A stretch of 64,000 bases of DNA, taken from contig JAPJBO010000072.1 in assembly GCA_030068145.1 (NCBI GenBank), forward strand, positions 166,001-230,000. The letters are read 5' to 3'. The DNA comes from Diplonema papillatum (lineage: Eukaryota > Euglenozoa > Diplonemea > Diplonemida > Diplonemidae). Position numbers and translations under genes: made by a program. The notes beneath the pieces were generated by a model. The model was not told where the DNA came from. It saw only the letters and a program-made list of their open reading frames with translations, and ran no database searches. This document shows, in pieces, positions 1 through 9,587 of the stretch. Numbering within the stretch: position 1 is the first letter of the stretch; every line of letters begins with the position of its first letter.

Positions 1-465
1 TATGCGGCTAATCCTACCTGAAAAAGTGTCGCCGGGAGGTGATTTTTTGACATGTCAAAAAAGAAAAATGGCGATATAGCTCCAGAAACCCTCTCACAGG
101 CACCTTTCTGGGGGATTTCGAGGGATCTTTAAAAATTTGGACACTTTTTTGCCACTGTATGCGGCCCACACCCTCCAAAACCCGGGTTCTGAGGCCGAAC
201 TGGAGTCCAAACCCATCCGGGGAGCCTACCTTCAGCATAGAACCATGGGTGTAGGGGTCCCTCTTGGCCACGCACGGCATCGTACTTCGCCAGAATATTC
301 CGGCCCAAACTCTCCCCTCCCCCTTTTGCATCGTCTCGTTTGGTATCTGGGGACCCGTGCGTGTTAGGTGCAGGCCTTCGTCTGCTTGCTTGTCTCCGTT
401 CGTCTATTTTTTCTTGTACTTGAATTTTATTTATTTACTTGGTTGCCTGCTGTTCGACCTTTTTG
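1..465. other. Unassigned region with a 20-bp palindrome
   Basis: No coding sequence is recognised. A perfect 20-bp palindrome (arms TTTTTTGACA) lies at 43-62. The rest is mixed sequence with C-rich stretches near 310-330 and resembles the inside of a mobile element rather than a gene. Confidence 0.4.
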
Positions 466-692
466 GTGTTTCCGACGATCCCGAATGGGTGGTGCACAGA
501 TTGGTGTCTTTCGACCTTTTGTGTGGTTGTGAAGTTCAGCTTAGTGCGTGCTTGTGGTGTGATCGGTGGGGTTTTTTTGGGTCTAACAAATGCAATTTGT
601 CAAGAACAAAAACGGATCGATGGCAGCGTACTATCCTCACTCCCGTTAGATGAGCAAAACAGGGTTGAAGAAAGTGCGCACAAACAAACTAC
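466..692 (+). repeat. Interspersed repeat SIR4 (TTTCCGACGATCCCGAATGG family)
   Basis: About 110 bp starting GTGTTTCCGACGATCCCGAA, followed by a second block containing CAATTTGTCAAGAACAA and GCGTACTATCCTC. The same two blocks recur at 25183-25390 in the opposite order. The first block recurs at 22628-22738, with fragments at 22460, 24695 and 50345. No ORF is shared among copies. Confidence 0.75.
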
Positions 693-783
693 TGCTTTTT
701 TTTCCTAGGGGTGGGGGATTCTCCCATCGCCCCGGATCTTCGACCGCGGAATAGTTAAGGTTCGTCGCGCTCCTGGGGTTATC

Positions 784-910
784 CTATTCACCTACCCCCC
801 ATGATAGCGACCTGAGCTCGACTACGCGGCTATAACACACGAAAGAGAGCCGATGCAGACTATCGCCACAGATTCGTTGCATTCTAGCTTAAAGACTAGA
901 TTGCTACGCT
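784..910 (+). mobile_element. Remnant of TIR-H element (CTCGATTAC family)
   Basis: Begins CTATTCACCTACCCCCC like the element at 43351, and a little further on shares the internal stretch GATGCAGACTATCGCCACAG found near the right end of the copies at 43.9 kb and 49.5 kb. The middle is missing. Only a decayed, internally deleted copy remains and its right border is unclear. Confidence 0.5.
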
Positions 911-1115
911 CCATTTTTTGCTCGATTACGCTCTACGAAACTCCGGGGATGCAGAGTTCTGGAGGCCTTTTTTTCCAAACACGCGGGTCCAGACACATTG
1001 TCCTTCGCCACGGTCGGTAAAGTTCAACGAGAAATCCACGATCGTCCCACTACCGTTGGACAGCACAACCTCAAGAGGTTCCGCTAAACTGTATGCTGTC
1101 GTGTTTTGTATTTCA

Positions 1116-1163
1116 GAGTGTAAGTTCACTTACAGATCCGGGGGTTTGTAGTCTCTGGATGAC
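1116..1163 (+). repeat. Diverged copy of interspersed motif SIR3
   Basis: AGAGTGTAAGTTCACTTACA followed by CCGGGGGTTTGTAGTCTCTGG, a diverged copy of the AGAGTGAAAGTTCGCTTG...TCTCCGG motif found about 18 times in the window. Confidence 0.6.
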
Positions 1164-1904
<741 letters not shown>

Positions 1905-2409
1905 TAACGGGATTATTTTTCTTTTCGTTATTCCTTGAATACATCACCCGTGGCTCCCGTCCCCGCTTTTCCGCTATCTCCCAGCAGCTTTTTTTTTGCA
2001 GCCAGGGGTTGTTCTAAGTTTCTAGGATTTAGAAGTCGCCTGCAGGGTTTTATAAGGCCTTAAGAACTTCCTTTGTTGAGTGCCAAAGAAGTGGTTGTGT
2101 TGTTCAATGTTCGTTTTTGGGACGGAACTCCAACATCGGTTGCTCTGTTCACGGCAGGGTATAGAAATTTGTGTTACCGGTGGTTGAAAAAGCGCGACAT
2201 GGGCAACAGGCGAGCCTGTTGCCCATGTCGTTACTAGCCCTGGTCAAGCTCCATGCTGTCTAGTGCACCCTATTGTCGCGTGAACAAGCCTGACCACCGA
2301 AGGTACATCCGACCCCGAATCGGATCTTTTCTTTTTCTGGAGAAGTGGTTGTGGGCACCCCTGCTTACCACGGCCTCTAAAACCCTGGGCCCTGTTGACC
2401 ACCCCTAGA
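1905..2409. other. Unassigned spacer with a perfect 17-bp-arm hairpin
   Basis: A hairpin at 2195-2230 has arms CGACATGGGCAACAGGC with a two-base loop (GA) and no mismatches. A perfect stem this long usually marks recent origin or a structural function such as a miniature foldback element. No coding sequence is seen around it. Confidence 0.6.
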
Positions 2410-2594
2410 CATAGTGGTCAAACGATTCGCATTGTCGCATATTTATCGCATTCGGGATTTTGGCGCCAATTATCGCATTTTTTCATTCGCATCACCGCAC
2501 GCTTAAAAACGGGGCAAAAATACAGTTCTCTGGACTATCGCACGCCGAGTATATGCGATAATGATTATCGCATGCGACTCGTTTGACCACTGTG
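2410..2594. mobile_element. 185-bp MITE with CATAGTGGTCAAAC ends
   Basis: Left end CATAGTGGTCAAACGATTCG and right end (reverse complement) CACAGTGGTCAAACGAGTCG form an imperfect TIR of about 30 bp. CCTAGA abuts the element on both sides (2404-2409 and 2595-2600), a 6-bp exact target-site duplication. Inside lie repeated TATCGCAT motifs near both ends. No coding capacity; it would need a transposase in trans. Confidence 0.85.
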
Positions 2595-2742
2595 CCTAGA
2601 ATAAACCCTGGCAGCAAAAGGAGTGGCATCCGTCGAAGTGGGAGTACAAAGAAGGGGGGCAAACGGCGGGGGCCTCCGTTGGTCGGTACTATTTTTGCTT
2701 TTTGAAGATATCTGCAAGTCGGAAACCCCTTTTTTTTTTTTT

Positions 2743-3036
2743 TACATGAGCGCCAGCTTTTGAAAGGAAATGCTCGACGATGCTGCCCGACATCAGAAGG
2801 GATCCCAAGTGCTGTAACTACCGAACCACGTGTTGAACGGACGTGAGGTCATGCGGGTCTACCCGTCTACCCCTCCACGACAAATCACACAAACACAACA
2901 GGTCAAAGTCCTGAGTGAGAAAACAACACACGGTGGTGTAAGCGAAGAGCAAATCAGATTGCGTTTGTATTGTATTTGCCCCTCTACCTCTATATTCCCT
3001 TCCATTTGGAGTCGAAGCAGCTACGTCGAGTATTTT
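2743..3036 (-). repeat. Full-length SIR2 interspersed repeat
   Basis: On the minus strand it begins AAAATACTCGACGTAGCTG and ends GCTGGCGCTCATGTAAAA with an A-rich tail. Other copies are at 22990-23202, 27807-28063 and 52771-53068, plus a short internally deleted form at 40886-40966. The first 12 bases are the near-reverse complement of the segment CGTCGAGCATTT close to the 3' end. The A-rich tail is SINE-like; the inverted ends are MITE-like. The SIR3 motif abuts its 5' edge. Confidence 0.85.
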
Positions 3037-3088
3037 AGAGCGAAAGTTCGCTTGAGGATCCGGGGGTTTTAAAGTCTCCGCATCTTCA
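3033..3088 (+). repeat. SIR3 motif copy
   Basis: TTTTAGAGCGAAAGTTCGCT then GGATCCGGGGGTTTTAAAGTCTCCG. One of about 18 copies of a 55-60 bp conserved block in the window. Confidence 0.8.
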
Positions 3089-3392
3089 ACATGGTAGTGG
3101 AACGCGCGTTCCGTCCGCTCGCCCTCCCACTCACCCCAAAATACGCGTGGCAGAAAAAAGCTCCGTTTTCTCACGCGCGTGATCCAAGACTGTCCGTTTT
3201 GGTGCGCTGAGCACGTCGTACCGGGCGTACACGCCATGCTTCAACAAATATACTCTGCGCGTGACCCTGTTTCTCGGGCGTTTCGACGAAACGTAGTTTT
3301 GTTGCGGAACAATGACATTCCAGAAAACTCCGTCGGTGTGGTGCTGGTTGCCGGCGACGGACGGTGCGTGGGCACGTTTCTGACGTTTTTTT

Positions 3393-3592
3393 TTTTTTTT
3401 AGAGTGAAAGTTCGCTTGAAACTCCGGGGTTTTAAAGTCTCCGGGTGACCTTCGTCGTTAAGGGAAGATATTCTTTGTGCTCTGAGTGTCGTAAGAGTGG
3501 TGGTTACACGAGGTAAGAGGATCGGTGGGTACCTTGGTCGTTGGTCATTGGTGGTTTCGGCCATTGTCCACATACCTTACTTACATGCTTGT
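3393..3592 (+). repeat. SIR3, extended 190-bp copy
   Basis: A T14 tract followed by AGAGTGAAAGTTCGCTTGAA, then CTCCGGGTGACCTTCGTCG, then about 130 bp more. The extension is shared with 36572-36757 (about 95% identical by eye) and, on the opposite strand, with 17665-17790. This sets the true size of the repeat at roughly 190 bp, of which the first 60 bp are the most often retained. Confidence 0.85.
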
Positions 3593-3772
3593 TGTTCTTT
3601 TTGTTTTATCGGTGCTCGAATACGATTTCTGAGTGCGATGCATGCATTTTTAGAGTGCACGTTCACTTCGAAATCCCCGGGGTTTTGTTGGTTTTCTCTT
3701 CTTCTTTCCGGAGGGATACCGGGGAGGTTGCAAGAATGTGCTTGGACTGTTCTGAGACAAGCGCAAAAGAGG

Positions 3773-3925
3773 GAATGCGAGAACGTGCTTGGAATGGATA
3801 CGTGCTCAACACCGCGCTGGTCCCGTCTGCGCCGTGTTTGAGCACGGACACATAAGGCGGATCATCACCTGAGTGTCTGCAGACAGGGCAGCGGTGTGAG
3901 TCTGGTTTGTCGGAACGGCCGATAT
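3773..3925 (+). repeat. Partial SIR5 (340-bp) repeat
   Basis: Contains GAACGTGCTTGGAATGGATA, GCACGGACACATAAGGCGGA and TGAGTGTCTGCAGACAGGGC, the first half of the 340-bp unit best preserved at 7948-8287. Truncated on the right. Confidence 0.8.
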
Positions 3926-4091
3926 CCAGATTTCGCGGCTTTTTTTTTTTTTTTTTTTTCCCGACGACAACTAGTGTCAGACTAGCCTACCCGAAGGCAG
4001 TTGATTTCTTTAGGCAAGGTTTCTACCGGCGGAAGTTGTTTGGGTTAGCGTTTTTTTTTCTTTTTTTTTTCTCTTTTTTGTTCTTTGGGGT

Positions 4092-4467
4092 CAGGGATTC
4101 TTCTAATCCCCGGAATTCGGGAAAATCATAGTTAAAAAAGTCTGTAGCATGGCCGGAAAGATTTATATAATATTATTATTATATAAATCTAATATATATT
4201 ATTATATTATATATTTTTTTCCACGTTGAGCGATGACCTGTAAGCCTGGTGTGCGACCTTCGTGGGCGTGTTGCTGCTTCGCCACTTTGTTGTAGACCCC
4301 ACTTGTGGGTCTTGCGGGTCCTGTAGCCTCCGTGACACTGGCCTTGCAGGCACGAAAAAGTGTTCACCAGAAACTCCCGTGGTTAAAAACCCTTTTTAAC
4401 CGGCCTGATTTGAGAATACTCTTTTTTTGTGAAGAAATACGTTTTTAACCATGCAGGATAATCCCTG
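4092..4467. mobile_element. TIR-F hAT-like MITE, copy 1
   Basis: Ends CAGGGATT...AATCCCTG with a second inverted motif CATGGTTAAAAA just inside each end. Flanked by 8-bp duplications TTTGGGGT / TTCGGGGT (7 of 8). CAGGG ends plus an 8-bp duplication fit the hAT superfamily. Copy 2 is at 29945-30307. This copy holds an extra AT-rich block of about 50 bp (4164-4217, TATAATATTATTA-like), absent from copy 2. Non-coding. Confidence 0.9.
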
Positions 4468-4489
4468 TTCGGGGTTGGTTAAGTATAAG

Positions 4490-4580
4490 GCGGCTGTTCG
4501 TAACAGCTCGTCACAGCCAGGACCACCCACGCTGCGAGAGCACCGGCAACTCTTCACTGGGAGAAGGCCCCTACAACCGG
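4490..4580 (+). repeat. SIR5 3'-part fragment
   Basis: GTCACAGCCAGGACCACCCA through GGAGAAGGCCCCTACAACCG matches the second half of the 340-bp repeat at 7948-8287. Confidence 0.7.
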
Positions 4581-4796
4581 AGTACTGGTGGACCACCTGC
4601 CCTATTATAGTACGGAAAGGTGGGGGGGGGCATGCGTCTCAAGCGTCTTCGGGGGGGTCTATGTGCAGGGGAAATCGCGCGGCAAGGATTTCTTTTTGCG
4701 CACATGCCGTACGAAGAGCCACTGGGCGACCTTCGACAAAGTGCTTCTTTTTTTCCGCTCGGATGAGTCTCGGAACACGTTGATGAAGGGGGGAGA

Positions 4797-5325
4797 TGCA
4801 AGAACGTGCTTGGAATGGGTATGTGCTCAACTGTGCCGCACTGGTCCCGTCTGCGCGAACGCGTGGGAATCCACACCCGAAAAGCGGGTGTGACGCCCGC
4901 TTTTTTAACTCCAGCTTCTGAGGCTGGACTCCACCGTGTAAGAAACCTGGAGCAAGACAGTTCGGAAAACAAAAACTTAGGACGCTCGCCCTGCTTGTAA
5001 CTGCTTTAGTATACGGTAGGAACTGGAGTGAAGCACATGGCAGGATGAGCACGCCGTGTTTCGGTCCTTTAAGCCACGGACACATAAGGCGGACCATCAT
5101 CAGCGCGGAACCTGAGTGTCTGCAGACAGGACAGCGGTGTGAGTCTGGTTTGTCAGGCGGCTGTTCGTAGCTCGTCGCAGCCAGGACCACCACCCGTGCT
5201 ACCAGAGCACAGGCGAATCCGTCACGGGGAGGCCCCTACAACCGTGTCTGAGCAATCAGTGAAAAAACTCAGGGCACTCGCCTTGATTGTGACTGCGACT
5301 CGCTAGGCAGTACTGACTTGTCTTC
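4797..5325 (+). repeat. SIR5 repeat interrupted by about 190 bp
   Basis: The unit GCAAGAACGTGCTTGG...TGACTTGTCTTCTTTTTA is the same as at 7948-8287, but after CCCGTCTGCG a 190-bp block (about 4859-5047) separates it from CCGTGTTTCGGTCC. The block carries CGAAAAGCGGGTGTGACGCC and CTTCTGAGGCTGGACTCCAC, i.e. part of a SIR7 element, so this is a nested insertion. Confidence 0.8.
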
Positions 5326-5446
5326 TTTTTAGGATGAAGGGGGGAGAGGAGTAAACAAGAGGGTGAGACTTCGTAAACGAAGTGAACGCACTTCAGGACG
5401 GACACTTATATTGAAGGACGTACTTGACGTGCGGGGAGGGGGCAAG

Positions 5447-5672
5447 AAATACTCGAGGGCTGCCTTGTGCTTACTTCGAAGGAGGCTAGAGGGGAAGTCA
5501 CAATACAACAACAAAGTGGGTCTTTTTTGTAAACGCTTACGCTCGTCACTAAACCCAGATTCACCTGTGTTTCGTGTGGGCTACAGCACATTTACCTCCT
5601 TTGATCTTTTGCAGCTGGCAGCCTCTTCAAGTATTTACATCTTTTACCTACAAAGCAGGTGCTTATACAAAG
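5447..5672 (+). repeat. SIR1 interspersed repeat
   Basis: Begins AAATACTCGAGGGCTGCCTT and ends AAAGCAGGTGCTTATACAAA. Eight copies lie in the window (also 23629, 25666, 27036, 33002, 36227, 41989, 59110). The start AAATACTCGAGG is inverted near the 3' end as CCTCAAGTATTT. The 3' tail AAGCAGGTGCTTAT is shared with SIR2, so the two families are related by their ends but not by their middles. Confidence 0.9.
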
Positions 5673-6420
5673 AAAGTAGTATTGTGTTCGGAGGTGGTCT
5701 TCTTTGCAGGCTCATGTTTTCAGCTTTGTTGGGCGCTGAGTCCGCTTCGGCACAAGAAGCGCAGTGTAGCGGTCTAGTCTTGGTTCGCCAGTTTCCTGTT
5801 TTGATAGAGAGCAGCAAAGTACGAACACCAATAAACCCCCCGAAGTGCGGAAAGTTCTACAGGGTGAGTAGGGTGGGAGGGAGAGAAAAATCTTCGCTCC
5901 ATGCGTACGCGGAGCACTGCCTCTGTGTCCTGTGACCTTGTTTTTTTAGCGTTATTTGCGGATCGGATTGGAAGGTTATTAGAGTGAAGGTTCGCTTGAA
6001 ACTCTGGGTTTTAGAGACATGCGGTGACTTTTGGCAACAGAGGTCTCACCAAGGTTGGAGAAACAACCCGGCGAAGTCATGGGGGTAGGGTGTTGAAGGG
6101 CTAGCAAAAAAGAGGTTGCAGTGATGACACTGTTGGGCAGGCCTTGCTGTTTCTGTCCTGCATTTCTGCACGCACTTGTGCTTCTTTTTTTGTACCAACG
6201 CGCGGTCCTCACCTGTTTCGGTAAGGTTGTAGGTTGCCTGCAGTACGCTGCCGGAAGGCTATCTTCCCTTTCTCCTCCGGAGCCAACGGCAAGCTTTGCG
6301 GCAACAGGGTTTTCGTAACCGCCAACGTTTAATGCAAGGCTCGTTGTCCTCGCAGGCCGGGTGCCGCTGCTAAATTGTGTAGCACATAATGTGCTAACCC
6401 TTTACGGACGGGGGCCAAAA
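5673..6420. other. Unassigned region with SIR3 and SIR9 pieces
   Basis: SIR3 copy at 5978-6030 (AGAGTGAAGGTTCGCTTGAA). A SIR9 fragment at 6203-6250 (CTCACCTGTTTCGGTAAGG, CAGTACGCTGCC). The remainder has no recognisable gene. Confidence 0.5.
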
Positions 6421-6984
6421 ATTGATGTCGAAAAAGGGAGAGCTCGTGCTGGAGTTCGGACACCGCATCTGCAGTGTGACGACACGCCAAAATCCATCAA
6501 TGCTTGCGAATAGATTTCCGAAACCTTTCCAGCGAGCCCAGGTTCCCCGTAGTCAAACGTTTAAGCGTGATCCCAGTTTCCCTCCAGAAGGCTTTCCGCA
6601 CCCAGGACAACAGCATCCCCCTCCGTCCGTAAGAGGGCACTTACTGAGCATGTTACGGGCACGTGTCGGATCTTCTCCAACCTCAGGACAGGCCCGCTGG
6701 CCACCGAAGGCCACGCGCGAGGACCCGGGAACACATTCTGGGATTATTTTCCGGGGTTTCGTGCACATTAAAACGGTTCCGGGCTGCTCAGCCTGTAGTA
6801 GTAGTATGTGTCATCATACTCTCACACGGCAAAAGAACCCATCCATATCTCAGCAGAAGAAACAAAAAGCAAAAGCTCGCTTTAAAAGAAAAGCAAAAAA
6901 AAGCTCACGCGAACTTCTTACCTCTAAAACAAAAAGAGAGAAGAGCAAAAGAAGAAGGAAGAAGAAGAAGAAGAATCAGCAGCC
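6421..6984. other. Unassigned, purine-rich stretch
   Basis: An open frame runs from 6422 to 7177 on the plus strand, but its second half is a Lys/Arg-rich translation of an AAGAAG-type purine tract (about 6840-6975). I do not treat it as a gene. Confidence 0.4.
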
Positions 6985-7255
6985 CCGAACCCGCCGACCG
7001 GGAACGCGGAGCAACAACACCAACACGGAGACGCAAACCGAAGGCAGCCAAGCAGACCTCCCAGGGCAGGGGGGAACCTGCGGCGGTGAAGTAACGAAGC
7101 TCATCCGAGTGTCCGATGAAACCCCTTGTCAATACCACCCAACGACTGCGACGCGCGTGCGAAATGTCGGACGCTAGCGTCTGTCAAGAGCATGCGCGAC
7201 TCAGCCGTGTTTTAAAGGTGAGATGAGAGGCATCGGCTCACTCTGTCAAAGGACC
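6985..7255 (+). repeat. SIR12 repeat copy
   Basis: The segment around CGAAGGCAGCCAAGCAGACC recurs at 32275. The segment from GCGGCGGTGAAGTAACGAAG to TGTCAAAGGACCATA recurs in inverted orientation at 32340-32515 and in part at 31664. Contains GGACGCTAGCGTC, a perfect 8-bp-core palindrome. Confidence 0.75.
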
Positions 7256-7258
7256 ATA

Positions 7259-7600
7259 CTACTCCGGGAACAAGTCAGGGAGAAGAACGGAGCAATCTTT
7301 ACAAACGAACGAGTGACATAAGGTGGCCGCTTGAGCGGCGCCAATCCGAGCGCACACAGCAGCAGTGACGCGTCGGCAGTATTTGCACTTCAGGATGGGG
7401 CTGCCGTCATGAGCGTCGACGGCTAGCGAGTGTCGGCAGAGGGTGCAGTGGTCGGAGCAGAGAGTGGGCAGAGAGTGCTCGGCCTGGAAATAGGCCATTT
7501 CTGCCCGGTTTTTTGTTAAACCAGTACCAGCAATGGGGGCAGAACGCGTGGAGCAATGCTCAAACGTGCCGTGCCGTATGCCGTGCTTTGCGTTGAGCAA
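7259..7600 (-). CDS. Possible Cys-rich zinc-binding protein fragment
   Basis: Unrecognised 113-residue frame. From about residue 34 it looks protein-like and Cys-rich, with the order C52-x2-C55-x16-C72-x2-C75-x7-C83-x11-C95-x4-C100-x2-C103. Four CxxC-like pairs separated this way could bind two zinc ions in the manner of FYVE/PHD-type cross-brace domains, but I cannot name a family. The first 33 residues look non-coding, so the true start may be a splice acceptor rather than the ATG at 7600. It lies between a SIR12 repeat and a SIR5/SIR10 mosaic. It may be an isolated exon or a relic. Confidence 0.3.
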   Translation of the reverse strand: MLNAKHGIRHGTFEHCSTRSAPIAGTGLTKNRAEMAYFQAEHSLPTLCSDHCTLCRHSLAVDAHDGSPILKCKYCRRVTAAVCARIGAAQAATLCHSFVCKDCSVLLPDLFPE

Positions 7601-7947
7601 GATTCAGGACGCAAGGAACGCCGCTCTTTGCGGCGGGTGGTGGGCTTCACATCTCCTCCAACACTGCATGAGCGGTGAGAAGAGCCAAAAAAAAACGCGC
7701 GGCTCTCGAAAAATGCGGGGAAGTGTCTTTTTTTACTCTTCACTTTTCCTCGCGAAAGGGGAGAGGGACTTTTGTCAAACCCGCCGAAAATCAGCGGACG
7801 GATGGGATCGTTGGCGCCGTCGGGGGAAACAGACCGGGTTCGCTTTGTTTCTTGCTCGGGGTCTGCAAAATCTAGACTGTTTCTTGTAGCAAGCGGTCGG
7901 TTTTTTGAAGTCTCCGTTTGACTTGTGAGGCGGGGGGGACGGGGGGA
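7601..7947. repeat. Unit of a 160-bp module repeated three times (7.7-9.2 kb)
   Basis: From AAACCCGCCGAAAATCAGCG through GCTCGGGGTCTGCAAA to GAAGTCTCCGTTTGACTTGT; the same module recurs at about 8685-8775 and 9092-9245. Non-coding. Confidence 0.7.
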
Positions 7948-8287
7948 TTGCAAGAACGTGCTTGGAATGGATATGTGCTCAACACCGCACTGATCCCGTC
8001 TGCGCCGTGTTTCGGTCCTTTAAGCCACGGACACATAAGGCGGACCATCATCAGCGTGGAACCTGAGTGTCTGCAGACAGGACTGCGGTGTGAGTCTGGT
8101 TTGTCAGGCGGCTGTTCGTAGCTCGTCACAGCCAGGACCACCCGTGCTACTAGAGCACAGGCGAATCCGCCACGGGGAGAAGGCCCCTACAACCGTGTCT
8201 GAGCAATCAGTTAAAAAACTCAGGGCACTCGCCCTGATTGTGACTGCGACTCGCTAGGCAGCACTGACTTGTCTTCTTTTTACGGTG
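7948..8287 (+). repeat. SIR5 repeat, best-preserved copy
   Basis: About 340 bp from GGGATTGCAAGAACGTGC to TTGTCTTCTTTTTACGG. Related copies or parts at 3773, 4490, 4797, 21072, 24725 and 28155. The minus strand reads a short segment with CPVC...CPW spacing reminiscent of a Cys-rich tail, but copies do not keep one frame open, so coding is unproven. Confidence 0.85.
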
Positions 8288-8291
8288 GGGA

Positions 8292-8480
8292 CGGGGGGGG
8301 GGGTTTCCTTTGTGCTGATAGGGCAGGGCCTGGGCAGTGTGTTTTCATTCCTTTTCATACTTTGCGTCGCTTTTACTTTACTGTTTACTGTCACATGTGG
8401 TTGCGCATCCGTGTAACTTCGTTTTTAGCGTATGTGACCGCCACCAGGTCCCCTGCGTTGTGCAATTCTGACTGAAACGT
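8292..8480 (+). pseudogene. Degenerate paralog of the 12.08-kb secreted ORF
   Basis: Nearly identical to 12069-12170 plus 12318-12400 (GCAGGGCCTGGGCAGTGTG and CTTCGTTTTTAGCGTATGTG), but it lacks the intervening 148 bp and the start ATG, so the frame is lost. Confidence 0.6.
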
Positions 8481-9250
8481 CTGTACATGAGACGGGCAAA
8501 GGAGGGGGAAGGTGGTGTCAGTCCGTTTTTTCGGATGAAGAGGTTTCCGAAAGACAGTGAGAGAGAGAGAGAGGGAGACGAGTTAGAGTCCAGGGACCAT
8601 CTCTCCGGAGAGTATCCGGTCGCCCCACTACTGTCCCGTACTACTACGGCGGGCGTAGGTCGGTTACGTCGTAGGCACGGTCAAACCCGCCGGAAATCGG
8701 CGGACGGATGGGATCGTTGGCACCGTCGGGGGAAACAGACTGTCGCCTTGTTTCTTGCTCGGGGTCTGCAAATTGTGACTGAAACGCGCTGCCTGCACAT
8801 GAGACGGACAAAGGAGGGGGACGGTGGGATTGCAGTCCGTTTTTTTCGGATTGAAGAGGTTTCCAAAAAGAGACGACTGCATCATCCGGGGCCTGTGGAC
8901 ATGGTCAACAGGATCGTCAATGTGTCACCACTTCAGATCTCTGCATCCGGGTTGCGAAAGACTGAGAGAGAGAGAGAGAGAGAGGGAGACGAGTTAGAGT
9001 GCAGGGACCATCTCTCCGGGGAGTATCCGGTCGCCCCCACTACTGTTCCGTACTACTACGGCGGGCGTAGGTCGTTTACGTCGTAGGCACGGTCAAACCC
9101 GCCGAAAATCGGCGGACGGATGGGATCGTTGGCACCGTCGGGGAAACAGACCGGGTTCGCTTTGTTTCTTGCTCGGGGTCTGCAAATGCTAGACAGTTTC
9201 TTGTAGTAAGCGGTCGGTTTTTTGAAGTCTCCGTTTGACTTGTGAGGCGG
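8481..9250. repeat. SIR10 repeats and triplicated module
   Basis: Two SIR10 copies (about 8553-8680 and 8962-9087): a (GA)n tract, then GACGAGTTAGAGT, CCATCTCTCCGGGGAG and CTACTACGGCGGGCGTAGG. Each is followed by the module described at 7601. Other SIR10 copies lie at 12430-12545, 35018-35075 and 37256-37350. Non-coding direct repeats with a period of about 410 bp. Confidence 0.8.
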
Positions 9251-9562
9251 GGGGGCCGTTGTTATTGGTGCTGGTTTTGAGGGATAAGGAAAAGGTAAGA
9301 AAATCTTTTTGCGGTGGCCTCCGCCGGTCTAGTAGTTCGTGCTACCTCCGTTCTTTTACACTCTTTTACTCTCTTTGGCTAGCCAAAAAAAGACTCCTGC
9401 GGCCGACACCCACGAACACATTCGCAATGAATGTGGCCCTGAGCCCCCGCGTGCATACATGTTGAGCAGGGGTTGCCATGTAGCCCGCATCGGCCTGAGT
9501 CAACACTGTTACTTTCATGGGATGTTCACCGGGGAAGGGTCCGACCTAACCGTTAGTGGTGG
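9251..9562 (+). repeat. SIR6 repeat, about 320 bp
   Basis: Runs from CGTTGTTATTGGTGCTGG to ACCTAACCGTTAGT. A full second copy is at 38492-38836 (about 85-90% identical by eye); fragments lie at 28485-28600, 28935-29030 and 40590-40735. Contains ACACATTCGCAATGAATGTG, a near-perfect palindrome. Confidence 0.85.
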
Positions 9563-9587
9563 GGGGGGGGGGGGGGGGGGGGGGGGT

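Noticed and set aside
4639-5193. 184-codon minus-strand frame over SIR5 with CPVCRHSG...CPWLK
   Set aside because: Looked like a LINE Cys-rich tail, but other SIR5 copies break the frame and this copy is interrupted by a nested repeat.
6422-7177. 251-codon frame with a Lys-rich tail
   Set aside because: Second half translates a purine tract and SIR12 sequence; related copies do not keep the frame.
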